From a bacterium M00.F.Ca.ET.205.01.1.1 (GTDB lineage: Bacteria; Pseudomonadota; Alphaproteobacteria; Rhizobiales; Rhizobiaceae): a stretch of 64,000 nt of DNA. The translations under genes were made by a program, and so were the position numbers. Below are positions 1-8,977 of this stretch, piece by piece; the stretch's first letter is position 1; each line of letters starts with the position of its first letter. A model generated the notes under the pieces. The model had not been told where the DNA came from. It ran no database searches and saw nothing but the letters and a program-made list of their open reading frames with translations. The DNA is taken from positions 620,001 through 684,000 of the forward strand of contig SRUQ01000001.1 of NCBI GenBank assembly GCA_004791255.1. The letters run 5' to 3'.

Positions 1-836
1 AACGCATGAAATTCTCGGCACTGCTGATCTTCATGGCGCTGTGGCTGCTGGTGGTCTATGCGCCGGTCGCGCACTGGGTGTGGGGCGGCGGCTTCCTCGC
101 CACGGCCGGTGTGCTCGACTTCGCCGGCGGCACGGTCGTCCACATCAACGCCGGTGTCGCGGGTCTGATCTGCGCGCTGGTTCTCGGCAAGCGCCAGGGC
201 TACGGCACCACCAACATGGCGCCGCACAACCTGGTCTATTCGGTCATCGGCGCTTCGCTGCTTTGGGTCGGCTGGTTCGGCTTCAACGCCGGTTCGGAAC
301 TGGCGGCTGACGGCCTTGCCGGCGCTGCCATGCTGAACACCCAGGTTGCCACCGCCGCTGCGGCTCTGGCCTGGATGTTCGCCGAGTGGATCATCGCCAA
401 GAAGCCTTCCGTGCTCGGCATCATCTCGGGCGCCGTCGCCGGCCTCGTCGCGGTGACGCCGGCTTCCGGCTTCGTCAACCCGACCGGCGCCTTCATCGTC
501 GGCATCGTTGCCGGCGTCGTCTGCTACATCTCGGCGGTCAAGGTGAAGCACATGTTCGGCTATGACGACTCGCTCGATGCCTTCGGCGTGCATGGCGTCG
601 GCGGCATCATCGGTGCGCTGCTGACCGGCGTGCTCGCCGATCCGGCGATCAACAGCCTGTCGTCGGGTGCCTCGCTTGCCAAGCAGGCCTACGGTGTCGG
701 CGTCACCATCGTGTGGACGGCGATCGCCACCCTGGTGATCCTCTACATCGTCAAGGCGCTCGTCGGTCTGCGTCCGTCGACCCAGGAAGAGGTCGAGGGC
801 CTGGACGTCACCCAGCATGGCGAAGTGGTGCCGTGA
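1..836 (+). CDS. amtB: Ammonium transporter AmtB, 5' truncated by window edge
   Basis: C-terminal part (about 277 codons) of an Amt/MEP/Rh ammonium channel; family members are usually 400-450 residues, so roughly the first third lies outside the window. The frame is open to base 1, so the ATG at base 6 is an internal methionine. Visible hallmarks are the pore histidine segments DFAGGTVVHINAG and FGVHGVGGIIG (the twin-His pore), the FGFNAGS motif, and the cytoplasmic tail ending EGLDVTQHGE, the segment that in enteric AmtB contacts the PII protein GlnK. Several hydrophobic helices alternate with short loops. In proteobacteria glnK often precedes amtB; that region is not visible here. A strong hairpin follows the stop. 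Confidence 0.95.
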   Translation, partial: RMKFSALLIFMALWLLVVYAPVAHWVWGGGFLATAGVLDFAGGTVVHINAGVAGLICALVLGKRQGYGTTNMAPHNLVYSVIGASLLWVGWFGFNAGSELAADGLAGAAMLNTQVATAAAALAWMFAEWIIAKKPSVLGIISGAVAGLVAVTPASGFVNPTGAFIVGIVAGVVCYISAVKVKHMFGYDDSLDAFGVHGVGGIIGALLTGVLADPAINSLSSGASLAKQAYGVGVTIVWTAIATLVILYIVKALVGLRPSTQEEVEGLDVTQHGEVVP

Positions 837-852
837 GGCCAGCTTAGCCAAT

Positions 853-882
853 GGGCCGGCGGAACCCTCCTCCCGCCGGCCC
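853..882 (+). terminator. Hairpin after amtB
   Basis: Perfect 10-bp inverted repeat (GGGCCGGCGG / CCGCCGGCCC, arms 853-862 and 873-882) with a 10-nt loop, 16 bases after the amtB stop. The T-tract is weak (cctatttc), so termination may be partial. Its position makes it the likely amtB terminator. Confidence 0.6.
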
Positions 883-898
883 CCTATTTCGCAGTTTC

Positions 899-939
899 GA
901 ACGGAAAAGCCGCTGCACGTTTTCCCTGGAATTGCCTTG
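899..939 (-). repeat. Dispersed intergenic repeat, copy a
   Basis: Read on the minus strand this matches the short element also found at about 19740, 49652 and 52180: a core of the form CAATTCCAGG-AAAA-GTG-AGCGG-TTTTCCGT. Such elements recur between genes in Mesorhizobium-type genomes. It lies in the 323-base amtB to small-protein gap; otherwise that gap holds only two hairpins and a promoter region. Confidence 0.6.
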
Positions 940-982
940 AAAAAGATCCCGTCGTGACGCTCCCGAAAGGAGTTCACGCCTT

Positions 983-1013
983 GAGGCCCGGATTGTCTCC
1001 GGGCCTCTTTTTT
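983..1013 (+). terminator. Strong intrinsic terminator
   Basis: Perfect 9-bp stem (GAGGCCCGG / CCGGGCCTC, arms 983-991 and 999-1007), a 7-nt loop and a run of six T (1008-1013). This is a textbook rho-independent terminator on the plus strand. It is about 150 bases beyond amtB and after another hairpin, so it either backs up amtB termination or ends an unannotated short transcript. Confidence 0.8.
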
Positions 1014-1159
1014 GGTAAAATGTTCTGACAAAACCCCGGTTTGCGCAATCACGTTCTCGTGATGAGCCTTTGGGAAGAAACATACAGCCTTCTGGCTCCG
1101 AACTGGGGTTGGCGACCGCTGTTCCAGCGCTCGCTAAACAACAGGGAAGGAACCACCTG

Positions 1160-1435
1160 ATGCACATCAAGAACATCTTACTCGGGGCACTCGCACTTTC
1201 GATGGTCAGCGGCGCCGCACTTGCCGGTGCCCTCGACGAACCCGACAACATGGCGCCGTTTTTCACCGACGCCGGCATGAAGACCATGAAGTCCGAGGCC
1301 GATTTCAAGGCAGCCTGGGCTTCGACGGCCAAGGACAAGCAGGACATGATGATGAAGGAGTGCCAGGACGCGGCGATGAGCAAGCCTCACGCCGAGTTCT
1401 GCGCCAACCTGATGATGTACGCTGGTCACAAGTGA
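1160..1435 (+). CDS. Small secreted protein of unknown function
   Basis: A 91-residue protein with a clear Sec signal peptide (MHIKNILLGALALSMVSG, then AALA and a predicted cleavage before GALDEP). The mature part is about 68 residues and rich in Met, Lys and Asp, with two cysteines (KECQDA and FCANL) that could form a disulfide in the periplasm. The start was chosen because the signal peptide begins there and an AGGGAAGGA-like ribosome-binding site lies just upstream; an upstream in-frame extension is not needed. I do not recognise a family. Confidence 0.75.
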   Translation: MHIKNILLGALALSMVSGAALAGALDEPDNMAPFFTDAGMKTMKSEADFKAAWASTAKDKQDMMMKECQDAAMSKPHAEFCANLMMYAGHK

Positions 1436-1552
1436 TTGCGGGAGATCGGGTCCGGATTGGCCCGATCGTTTCGTCGTTGCCCAGGGAGAGATGGCGGGCT
1501 GAACGGCCCGCCATTCCTGTGTATCGGATCGGTTGCGCGGAGAGCCGCCGAT

Positions 1553-2017
1553 CTATCCGCCGATCCCGTCATCCATCATGGTGTTCGTCAGCGCCTCATA
1601 GACACTGCTGCAGGTCTGGGAATGAGGACAATTCCAGACGGTCAACGCCGGCGCCACCGTTACGATGGCCGCAACCAGAACCTGCAGGCAAAGACCCAGC
1701 GCTCCAAATCGCTTGCCGAACAGACCTTTGAACAGAAAATACAGGCCTTGGACCAGACAGGCCGCGGCAAGCGCGTGCAGGAGGGGGCCGGTCGTTCTGG
1801 CAAAGGGCGTTACGTGGCCATCGGGAAAGCCCACCATTCCGAGTTCGACAAACCAGTCGAGCGCGAGCAGGAGACTAAGCGCCGCCCAGGCCAGAGCCGC
1901 CATGCGCAGGAAGACGGATTGCATGCCTCTATCCACGTTGGCGACCGGTGCGGCGACGTTACGGCCCTGCGGCTTCGGCGGCAAGCGGCGCGATTGGAGG
2001 TAACGCGGTTCGATCAT
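1553..2017 (-). CDS. Small integral membrane protein of unknown function
   Basis: A 154-residue protein. After a polar N-terminus of about 38 residues come about three hydrophobic helices: one around MAALAWAALSLLLALDWFV, one in the LLHALAAACLVQGLYFLF region, and one in LGLCLQVLVAAIVTVAPAL. A C-terminal segment with two cysteines (NCPHSQTC) follows. The start at 2017 was chosen for the AAGGGGTGG site immediately upstream; the open frame extends further without support. It is divergent from ftsK, with about 110 bases between the starts. No family is recognised. Confidence 0.6.
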   Translation of the reverse strand: MIEPRYLQSRRLPPKPQGRNVAAPVANVDRGMQSVFLRMAALAWAALSLLLALDWFVELGMVGFPDGHVTPFARTTGPLLHALAAACLVQGLYFLFKGLFGKRFGALGLCLQVLVAAIVTVAPALTVWNCPHSQTCSSVYEALTNTMMDDGIGG

Positions 2018-2127
2018 CCCACCCCTTATAGTTAATGCGCCCTTAACCTTCCCCCGCATAGTCTGGCGTCCGAATCTGCCGGAATGCGTCATGCGCTCCG
2101 GCAAGGCGATCACTGACGGGGAAGAGC

Positions 2128-4803
2128 ATGCGTTCAGGGGCTTCAGCACCGCTCGCGCTGACCGATACGGGGCACGGCATCCAGGCATTCGCGCGGCGCC
2201 AGGTCGGGCGTCTGGTCGGCGCCGGCCTGTTTGCGCTCGTCGCCTTCGGCGTCGCCAGCCTCGCCACCTGGAATGTCGCCGACCCAAGCTTCTCGCATGC
2301 CACCGCCAACATCGTCACCAATGCGATGGGCTATGCCGGCGCCGTGTTCTCCGACCTCGCCATGCAGTTCTTCGGCCTAGCCGCCGTTGCGGCGCTGGTT
2401 CCGGCTGTCATCTGGGGCTATCTGCTGTTTTCGGCGCGTGGAGTCGACCGACTGCCCAAGCGCGGGCTGTTCTGGTTCGGCTTCGCTCTGCTCGCGGCGG
2501 CAATCGCCGGCTGCGTAACCCCGCCCAAGACCTGGCCGCTGCCCACCGGCCTTGGCGGCGTGTTCGGCGACATGGTGCTCAAGGTCCCTGGTGTCCTCAT
2601 CGGCGGCTATCCGACCGGGCTGATCGCCAGCATCATCGCTGTAGCGCTGGCAGCGCCCGCCTTGTGGCTGTTCGCCTATGGCTCGGCGCTGATCGGCCGC
2701 AAGAACGGCTTCGCTGTCATGGAGGAGCCGGCTGCGGCCGATCCTCGCGACGACCAGCTTTTGTTCGACGATGACGAGGATGAAGGCGACGAGGGCATAC
2801 TGGCGCTCGGCGCAATTACTCATTGGTGGCTCTCGTTGCGCGCGTGGATGCACCGCCGCGCCGTGCGCCGCAGGCAGGAGCGCGACGAGTACGAGCCCGA
2901 GATGGAGCCACGCGCCAGCGGCTGGCGGCGCGCCGCCGAACGGGTTGAATCGGCGGAGTTCGCCGAATCGCGCATGAGCCAGGATGGCCGTGCTCGCGTC
3001 GAACCGGAATTCTTCGCCGCCATGGTCAACGACCGCAGCGTATCCGTCGATCCGGATGATGACGACATCTTCGGCAACCGCTTCGACAATGGCGACGAGG
3101 ATATCGATCTCGACGACGACGAACCCGCTGGCCAGCGGCGTGGAGTGCCGGCGGCCAAGGTGCAGCAGTTCCGGTCCGATGCAGCCACCCGCGTCGAGGC
3201 GCCGGCGGCGCGCCCCGTACCGGGTGCCCGTGTCCAGCGCGAGGCGCAGACCTCGCTGATCGGCTCCGATACGTTCGAGATGCCGTCGCTGCATTTCCTG
3301 TCCGAGCCGAAGAATGTGGTGCGCGACGCCAGCCTGTCGAAGGACGCGCTGGAGCAGAACGCCCGACTGCTCGAAGGCGTGCTGGAGGATTTCGGCGTCA
3401 AAGGCGAAATCATCGCCGTGCGTCCCGGCCCTGTCGTCACGCTCTATGAGCTTGAGCCTGCGCCCGGCATCAAGTCGTCGCGCGTCATCGGCCTGTCCGA
3501 CGACATCGCGCGCTCGATGAGCGCGATCGCCTGCCGTGTTGCCGTGGTGCCCGGCCGCAACGCCATCGGCATCGAACTGCCGAACGCCAAGCGTGAGACG
3601 GTCTATCTGCGCGAGATCATGGCCAGCCGTGACTTCGAGACCACCAAGGCCAAGCTGGCGCTGGCGCTGGGCAAGACCATCAATGGCGAGGCGGTCATCG
3701 TCGACATTGCCAAGATGCCGCACGTGCTGGTCGCCGGCACCACCGGCTCGGGCAAGTCGGTCGCCATCAACACCATGATCCTGTCGCTGCTCTACAAGCT
3801 GACGCCGCAGGAATGCCGACTGATCATGATCGATCCGAAGATGCTGGAACTCTCCGTCTATGACGGCATTCCGCATCTGCTGACGCCCGTCGTCACCGAC
3901 CCGAAGAAGGCTGTCGTGGCGCTGAAATGGACGGTGCGGGAGATGGAAGACCGCTACCGCAAGATGTCCAAGGTCGGCGTGCGCAACATCGACGGCTTCA
4001 ACGCGCGCGTCCAACAGGCCGAGAAGAAGGGCGAAAAAATCTCGCGCACCGTGCAGACCGGTTTCGACCGCCAGACCGGCGAGGCGATCTACGAGACGGA
4101 GGATCTCGATCTCGAGCCGATGCCCTATATCGTCGTCATCATCGACGAAATGGCCGACCTGATGATGGTCGCCGGCAAGGATATCGAAGGCGCGGTGCAG
4201 CGCCTGGCGCAGATGGCGCGCGCCGCCGGCATCCACGTCATCATGGCCACGCAGCGCCCGTCGGTCGATGTCATCACCGGCACCATCAAGGCCAACTTCC
4301 CGACCCGTATCTCCTTCCAGGTGACGTCGAAGATCGACAGCCGCACCATCCTGGGCGAGCAGGGCGCCGAGCAACTGCTCGGCATGGGCGACATGCTCTA
4401 CATGGCTGGCGGCGGCCGCATCCAGCGCGTGCACGGCCCATTCGTCTCCGACGACGAGGTCGAGAAGATCGTCGCGCATCTGAAGCTGCAGGGCGTGCCG
4501 GAATATCTCGACGCCATCACCGAGGATGACGACGAGGACGAGGACGAACCGTCCGGCAAGGGTGGTTCCGGCGGCGGTGGCGGCGGCAATTTCGAGGATT
4601 CCGACGACCCCTACGACCAGGCGGTCGCCGTGGTGCTGCGCGACGGCAAGGCTTCCACCAGCTACATCCAGCGCCGTCTCGGCATCGGCTATAACAGGGC
4701 CGCCTCGATCATCGAGAAGATGGAGAAGGAAGGCATTGTCGGCCCGGCCAACCATGCGGGAAAGCGCGAAATCCTGGTGCCGACCGAAGATGACAAATTC
4801 TGA
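2128..4803 (+). CDS. ftsK: DNA translocase FtsK
   Basis: An 891-residue septal DNA pump that moves the chromosome terminus and directs XerCD/dif recombination at division. An N-terminal domain of about four membrane helices (roughly residues 30-195) is followed by a low-complexity acidic/arginine linker (about 200-350). The RecA-like motor carries Walker A GTTGSGKS at residues 537-544 and a Walker B-type segment ([15 protein letters not shown]). After an acidic, Gly-rich spacer comes a C-terminal winged-helix gamma domain (about 826-885, with [13 protein letters not shown]) that reads KOPS sequences. Length and domain order are normal for alphaproteobacterial FtsK. The start follows a GGGGAAGAG site. 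The next gene, the lolA-like carrier, begins 116 bases downstream. Confidence 0.96.
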   Translation: MRSGASAPLALTDTGHGIQAFARRQVGRLVGAGLFALVAFGVASLATWNVADPSFSHATANIVTNAMGYAGAVFSDLAMQFFGLAAVAALVPAVIWGYLLFSARGVDRLPKRGLFWFGFALLAAAIAGCVTPPKTWPLPTGLGGVFGDMVLKVPGVLIGGYPTGLIASIIAVALAAPALWLFAYGSALIGRKNGFAVMEEPAAADPRDDQLLFDDDEDEGDEGILALGAITHWWLSLRAWMHRRAVRRRQERDEYEPEMEPRASGWRRAAERVESAEFAESRMSQDGRARVEPEFFAAMVNDRSVSVDPDDDDIFGNRFDNGDEDIDLDDDEPAGQRRGVPAAKVQQFRSDAATRVEAPAARPVPGARVQREAQTSLIGSDTFEMPSLHFLSEPKNVVRDASLSKDALEQNARLLEGVLEDFGVKGEIIAVRPGPVVTLYELEPAPGIKSSRVIGLSDDIARSMSAIACRVAVVPGRNAIGIELPNAKRETVYLREIMASRDFETTKAKLALALGKTINGEAVIVDIAKMPHVLVAGTTGSGKSVAINTMILSLLYKLTPQECRLIMIDPKMLELSVYDGIPHLLTPVVTDPKKAVVALKWTVREMEDRYRKMSKVGVRNIDGFNARVQQAEKKGEKISRTVQTGFDRQTGEAIYETEDLDLEPMPYIVVIIDEMADLMMVAGKDIEGAVQRLAQMARAAGIHVIMATQRPSVDVITGTIKANFPTRISFQVTSKIDSRTILGEQGAEQLLGMGDMLYMAGGGRIQRVHGPFVSDDEVEKIVAHLKLQGVPEYLDAITEDDDEDEDEPSGKGGSGGGGGGNFEDSDDPYDQAVAVVLRDGKASTSYIQRRLGIGYNRAASIIEKMEKEGIVGPANHAGKREILVPTEDDKF

Positions 4804-4919
4804 TTGGAGGCCGGCGGCAACCTTGAACCTTCGGGCGCGTTGAAGCGACGGAGCGCCGTCCAGCCGCCAAACTTCAGCCCAACTGGGGGTTCAGGACAGC
4901 GACAGATACAGGAATCACC

Positions 4920-5615
4920 ATGAGAGTGACCGACATGAAAAACGATTTCTCCGCGCTCGGCGATTTTGCCCTGACGCGCCGCCAGCTGCTCGGCCTCGGC
5001 CTTGTCGCTGCCGGTGCCGCCGCCATCAACGTGGTGCCCGGGTTCCAGCTTGTGGCCTCGGCGCAGGCCGCCGTGCCGGCGGCGGCGCAAAAGATCGCCG
5101 ACCATTTCTCCTCGGTCAAATCGATGAGCGGCGAATTCGTGCAGTTCGGTCCCAAGGGCGAGCAGACCGGCGGCAAGTTCTTCCTCGAACGGCCGGGCAA
5201 GATTCGCTTCAACTACGATGGAAAGTCCAATTTCCGGGTGATTTCCGACGGAAAATCGGTGGCCATCCTGAACAAGAAGCTGAACACATCCGATCTCTAC
5301 CCGCTGTCGAAGACGCCCCTGAAGCTCCTGCTCGACGACCGCATCGATCTCTCCGGCGACCGCGTCAAGAGCGTCAAGGAAGAGGACGACCTCACCACCA
5401 TCCAGCTCTCCGACAAGTCGGTGTTCGGCAATGCGCGCATCACCATGATGTTCGATCCGAAGTCCTATGAACTGCGCCAGTGGACGATCACCGACGCACA
5501 GGGCAAGGACACGACGGTGATGATCTTCAACGTCAAGGAAGGCGTGAGCTTCGCAGCCGACACCTTCGCCATCGACTATGCGGCCAACCGCGAGCTGAAT
5601 ACCAAGACCAGATAG
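4920..5615 (+). CDS. lolA: Outer-membrane lipoprotein carrier LolA-like protein
   Basis: A 231-residue periplasmic protein of the LolA family, which shuttles lipoproteins from LolCDE to the outer membrane. The N-terminus has a twin-arginine-like leader (TRRQLLGLGLVAAGAA, then AQAA), unusual against the plain Sec signal of enteric LolA. The mature protein begins around VPAAAQKIADHFSSVKSMSGEF and continues with the family's beta strands (GKFFLERPGKIRF, LLDDRIDLSG, RQWTITDAQGKDTTV). The start could also be the second ATG at 4935 (MKNDF). It lies after ftsK and before xth on the same strand. Confidence 0.85.
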   Translation: MRVTDMKNDFSALGDFALTRRQLLGLGLVAAGAAAINVVPGFQLVASAQAAVPAAAQKIADHFSSVKSMSGEFVQFGPKGEQTGGKFFLERPGKIRFNYDGKSNFRVISDGKSVAILNKKLNTSDLYPLSKTPLKLLLDDRIDLSGDRVKSVKEEDDLTTIQLSDKSVFGNARITMMFDPKSYELRQWTITDAQGKDTTVMIFNVKEGVSFAADTFAIDYAANRELNTKTR

Positions 5616-5728
5616 CTCCTCGACGTCGAAGTTTTCCGGGCGGTGCAGGCCTTGGCAATGGTCGCCTGGCTTGTCTTTCTGGCGCACGACTGGCAGTAGA
5701 TCGGCGATCTTTCGCCGGACCTTCCCGC

Positions 5729-6535
5729 ATGCCCTTTTCCATCGCCACCTGGAACATAAACTCCGTTCGCTTGCGCATGCCGATCGTCGAACGCCTGCTC
5801 GATGAGTACGCGCCCGACGTGCTGTGCCTGCAGGAGACCAAGGTTCCCGACGAGCTGTTCCCGGAAAAGGCGTTCCGCAGGCTTGGCTACCAGCACATCC
5901 TCTTCCACGGCCAGAAGGGCTATCACGGCGTGGCGACGGTGGCGCGGCGGCCGATCGAGCTGGTCGAAAAGCGGCGTTTCTGCGAGATCGAGGACAGCCG
6001 GCACTTGTCGGTGACGGTGCGGGCCGGCGGCAAGACGATCCGCGTACACAATTTCTACGTTCCGGCGGGTGGTGACGAACCGGATCCCGAAATCAATAGG
6101 AAGTTCAGGCACAAGCTCGATTTCGTCGCCGAGATGAACGCCATCCGGGCCGACCACGATGAGGTGTCGGCCTCGGTGCTGGTCGGCGACCTCAACATCG
6201 CGCCGCTCGAACACGATGTCTGGTCGCACAAGCAGCTCCTAAACGTCGTCAGCCATACGCCGGTCGAGACGGAGAATTTCCAGGCGATGCGGCTCTCCGG
6301 CAACTGGGTCGACCTGATGCGGCTCAATATCCCACTCGAACAGAAACTCTACACCTGGTGGAGCTATCGCGCGCAGGACTGGGAAGCGTCGAACCGCGGC
6401 CGGCGGCTCGACCATGTCTGGTCGTCGCCCAATCTGGTGCCTGATTTTGCCGGCTACGAGATCCTGCGCGACGCCCGCGGCTGGGACCGCCCGTCGGACC
6501 ATGTGCCGGTAATTGCACGGTTCAATCTGGATTAA
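5729..6535 (+). CDS. xth: Exodeoxyribonuclease III
   Basis: A 268-residue AP endonuclease / 3'-5' exonuclease of the endonuclease-exonuclease-phosphatase superfamily, acting in base excision repair. Family motifs in order are the N-terminal ATWNINS (metal and DNA-binding Asn), LCLQETK (catalytic Glu), GDLNIAP (Asp/Asn of the active site), RLDHVWSS, and the terminal SDHVPVIARF Asp-His pair. The start at 5729 gives the conserved MPFSIATWNINS beginning; the longer open frame overlaps lolA and has no support. It is about 110 bases after lolA and convergent with the next gene. Confidence 0.95.
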   Translation: MPFSIATWNINSVRLRMPIVERLLDEYAPDVLCLQETKVPDELFPEKAFRRLGYQHILFHGQKGYHGVATVARRPIELVEKRRFCEIEDSRHLSVTVRAGGKTIRVHNFYVPAGGDEPDPEINRKFRHKLDFVAEMNAIRADHDEVSASVLVGDLNIAPLEHDVWSHKQLLNVVSHTPVETENFQAMRLSGNWVDLMRLNIPLEQKLYTWWSYRAQDWEASNRGRRLDHVWSSPNLVPDFAGYEILRDARGWDRPSDHVPVIARFNLD

Positions 6536-6578
6536 TCCAGCCCCCCACCTTTCGTCGGCGATCGATACAGGGCAGTGC

Positions 6579-7034
6579 TTACCCCGAAAAGCGGGGGCCT
6601 AGTGCTTCGATGCGGCGGATCATCGCCTGGAACTCCTCGGAGATGCGCTGGTGGAGCTTCACCGCCAATTCCGGATATTCCTCCAGAATGCGGCGAAACA
6701 TCTTGCGGCTCAGCCTTATCACTTCCGAGTCGATTTCAGCCGATGCGCTGGTCAGCCGGTTGGTGTCGGCGATCAATGCCAGTTCGCTGAGCATGGTGCC
6801 GGGGCCGGCCGTGCCGATCGGGATGCGTTCGCCATTCTGTTCGCGATAGAGGACGATGCGTCCACTGACCACGATATAGGCCGAATCGGCTTCGTCGTCC
6901 TCGCGGTAAAGCTTGTGGTCGGCCCGCAGCAGCGTGGTCTCGGCGCCGAAGGCGAGCAGGCGCAGCTGTTCCTGCGTGAAGCCCTCGAAGAGCCTCACGG
7001 CGGACAGGATGCGGATGTCTTCATCCAGCGCCAT
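6579..7034 (-). CDS. Cyclic-nucleotide-binding domain protein
   Basis: A 151-residue protein made up of one cNMP-binding (CRP-like) beta-roll, with FEGFTQEQL, LYREDDEADSAYIVVSGRI and the phosphate-cassette-like GPGTMLSELALI. There is no helix-turn-helix, so it is probably not a transcription factor by itself. The C-terminal helix (AVKLHQRISEEFQAMIRRIE) resembles the dimerisation helix of CRP. It lies downstream of the CenR-like response regulator on the same strand with a 122-base gap. Its ligand cannot be decided from sequence. Confidence 0.85.
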   Translation of the reverse strand: MALDEDIRILSAVRLFEGFTQEQLRLLAFGAETTLLRADHKLYREDDEADSAYIVVSGRIVLYREQNGERIPIGTAGPGTMLSELALIADTNRLTSASAEIDSEVIRLSRKMFRRILEEYPELAVKLHQRISEEFQAMIRRIEALGPRFSG

Positions 7035-7156
7035 CTCTAGCTGCGTCCCCGAACGGTCAGTCCAATCCCTCCTTCACGAGTCGATCCCTGAATCCCCTCC
7101 ACAGGATCGCCCCCGAAAGCGGTCCCGCCCAGACCGCGCATATGATAATGAAATGT

Positions 7157-7840
7157 TTAAGGAACCAGCTTGTAGCCGCCGCTTTCTGTCACAAGAATTT
7201 CCGCATTGGAAGGATCGCGCTCGATCTTCTGACGCAGCCGGTAGACATGAGTTTCCAACGTGTGTGTGGTGACGCCGGAATTGTAGCCCCAGACTTCCTC
7301 GAGCAGCACGTCGCGCGTTACCACTTTCTGGTCGGCGCGATAGAGATATTTGATGATCGAAGCCTCCTTTTCGGTCAGCCGAACCTTGCCGCCGCGCGGG
7401 TCGATCAGCAGTTTCTGGCTCGGCTTGAAGGTGTAGGGGCCGACCGAGAAGGTGGCGTCCTCGCTTTGCTCGTGCTGGCGCAGCTGCGCGCGGATGCGTG
7501 CCAAAAGCACGGCGAAGCGGAAGGGCTTGGTCACATAGTCGTTGGCGCCGGCTTCCAGGCCAAGGATCGTGTCGGAATCGGTGTCGTGACCGGTCAACAT
7601 GATGATGGGCGCCTTGTAGCCGCCCTTGCGCAGGATCTTCACCGCCTCACGGCCATCCATGTCGGGCAAGCCGACATCCATGATGAGCAGGTCGATAAGG
7701 CCGCCGCGCGCGGCGGTGACGCCTTTTGCCGCACTCGCCTCCTGGAGCACGTCGAATTCCTCGTAGAGGGACAGTTGCTCGACCAGGGTGCCGCGCAGGT
7801 CGTCATCGTCGTCGACGATCAGGATGGTGCGTGAAGTCAT
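7157..7840 (-). CDS. cenR: OmpR-family response regulator, CenR-like
   Basis: A 227-residue two-domain regulator. The receiver (about 1-120) has the acidic cluster IVDDDDDL, the phosphoacceptor Asp in LLIMDVGLPDMDGRE, the Thr in IIMLTGHD and the Lys in DYVTKPF. The C-terminal winged helix (about 130-227) has RLTEKEASIIKYLYR and the recognition part HTLETHVYRLRQKIE. The GPYTFKPSQKLLID linker and the TESGGYKLVP end resemble CenR, the cell-envelope regulator of Caulobacter and Brucella; this is from memory of the family. No histidine kinase is adjacent, which fits CenR. It is divergent from an L,D-transpeptidase gene, an envelope function. Confidence 0.8.
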   Translation of the reverse strand: MTSRTILIVDDDDDLRGTLVEQLSLYEEFDVLQEASAAKGVTAARGGLIDLLIMDVGLPDMDGREAVKILRKGGYKAPIIMLTGHDTDSDTILGLEAGANDYVTKPFRFAVLLARIRAQLRQHEQSEDATFSVGPYTFKPSQKLLIDPRGGKVRLTEKEASIIKYLYRADQKVVTRDVLLEEVWGYNSGVTTHTLETHVYRLRQKIERDPSNAEILVTESGGYKLVP

Positions 7841-7906
7841 GGATCAATCCGTTGTTTTGAAAAGTGAATTCAGTTGACCGCTGCGTATTTATGCGGAAGC
7901 TGACCG

Positions 7907-8521
7907 ATGCAACAGCCGATCACAGTGATTTGTTCCGTGGCACGATCATACAAGAAAAAACGCGATAGCAATGCAGCCGGCGCAATTTTGGCAAAACGGC
8001 TGCGTGTACTGACGGTGCGGGCGCGGCCCGGGCATCCAACCCAGGGTCTGTTGCAGGCCGGCAAGACGGTGTTTGCCTGCGCCTTGGGTCGTGGCGGCAT
8101 CTCGGCCGACAAGCGCGAGGGCGACGGTGCCACGCCGCTCGCCTCGATGCGGATTCTGTCGGGCTATTTTCGTGGGGATCAGTTCTCCGGCGGCCGGCGG
8201 ACCCGCCTGGCGATGACGCCGATCGGCCCCGATCTCGGCTGGTGCGAAGTATCAGACGACCGCAACTACAACCGTCCGGTCAAGATCCCTTACGGCGCCA
8301 GCCATGAGCGCATGCGGCGCGACGACCGGCTCTATGACGCCTGCCTAGTGCTCGACTGGAACATCGCGCCCCGCCGCCGCCGGCGCGGCAGCGCCATCTT
8401 TTTCCATCTGGCACGCCCCGGCTTCACGCCGACGCAAGGCTGCGTGGCAGTGAGCGCGCAAACCATGGCGCGGCTGCTGCCGCTGCTGTCGGACCGGACG
8501 GTGGTGAGGGTGGTGAGGTAG
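7907..8521 (+). CDS. L,D-transpeptidase (YkuD) family protein
   Basis: A 204-residue YkuD-domain protein. The catalytic region HLARPGFTPTQGCVAVS contains the conserved His and nucleophilic Cys of L,D-transpeptidases, which make 3-3 peptidoglycan cross-links or attach proteins to the wall. The Arg that usually follows the Cys (GCIR) is replaced (GCVAVS). No signal peptide is evident: the N-terminus is basic (SYKKKRDSNAAG), so either the start differs or export is unconventional. A GGAAG site precedes the chosen ATG. It is divergent from the CenR-like regulator, with 66 bases between the starts. Confidence 0.8.
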   Translation: MQQPITVICSVARSYKKKRDSNAAGAILAKRLRVLTVRARPGHPTQGLLQAGKTVFACALGRGGISADKREGDGATPLASMRILSGYFRGDQFSGGRRTRLAMTPIGPDLGWCEVSDDRNYNRPVKIPYGASHERMRRDDRLYDACLVLDWNIAPRRRRRGSAIFFHLARPGFTPTQGCVAVSAQTMARLLPLLSDRTVVRVVR

Positions 8522-8583
8522 GGCAGTAGGGCAGTAGGGCAGTAGGGTGTGTCTTCCGGTGCCGCCCGACTTCCCCTACTGCC
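8521..8583 (+). repeat. 8-bp tandem repeat and hairpin after the L,D-transpeptidase
   Basis: Three perfect direct copies of GGGCAGTA (8521-8544) begin at the last base of the stop codon. The last copy pairs with a downstream inverted segment: GGCAGTAGGG (8538-8547) and CCCTACTGCC (8574-8583) form a perfect 10-bp stem with a 26-base loop. It may end transcription between two convergent genes; there is no T-tract. Confidence 0.6.
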
Positions 8584-8591
8584 GTATTGCC

Positions 8592-8846
8592 TTACTCTCC
8601 TATTCCCCTCCTGCGCGGCTGCTGCCAGCCGATATCCAGCAACCCGATCCGGCCGAGTTCCCGGTCCATCGCCTTGGCGATGTCCTTGCGGCCGGCGCCG
8701 ATGTCGCGCAGCTGGCGATCGGACAGGCCCTCGATGTCCTGGTGCGGAAGGTTGACCGCGACCCTGGCCTGACGCAACCAGTCGCGGACCGCCGACAGCC
8801 AGGACGGGCGGGCGATGTATGCAGGGTGAAGGGCGATGTGAGACAT
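8592..8846 (-). CDS. DUF1127 small protein
   Basis: An 84-residue protein with a C-terminal DUF1127 (YjiS-like) motif, LSDRQLRDIGAGRKDIAKAM, preceded by WLSAVRDWLRQAR. Short DUF1127 proteins are abundant in rhizobia and are linked in several species to RNA and phosphate or stress physiology. The start at 8846 (MSHIALHP) was preferred over an upstream in-frame ATG because it yields the usual length. It is divergent from the LysR regulator at 8978, a common arrangement that suggests regulation by it. Confidence 0.8.
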   Translation of the reverse strand: MSHIALHPAYIARPSWLSAVRDWLRQARVAVNLPHQDIEGLSDRQLRDIGAGRKDIAKAMDRELGRIGLLDIGWQQPRRRGIGE

Positions 8847-8977
8847 GGTGTGATCCGTTCTTCCGGCTTTCAAATCCGGTTTGATGGTTATTGGATGATC
8901 ACATCATGCCTGATTGAAATCGCGAGCGGAAACGAGTAGTTTTTTTCGTATTATCAAGTTTTCTTTGAGGATCTGGG

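Noticed and set aside
2377..4755. A 792-codon open frame antisense to ftsK
   Set aside because: Shadow of GC-rich codon bias; composition is His/Asp/Arg-rich with no domain, and ftsK is unquestionable.
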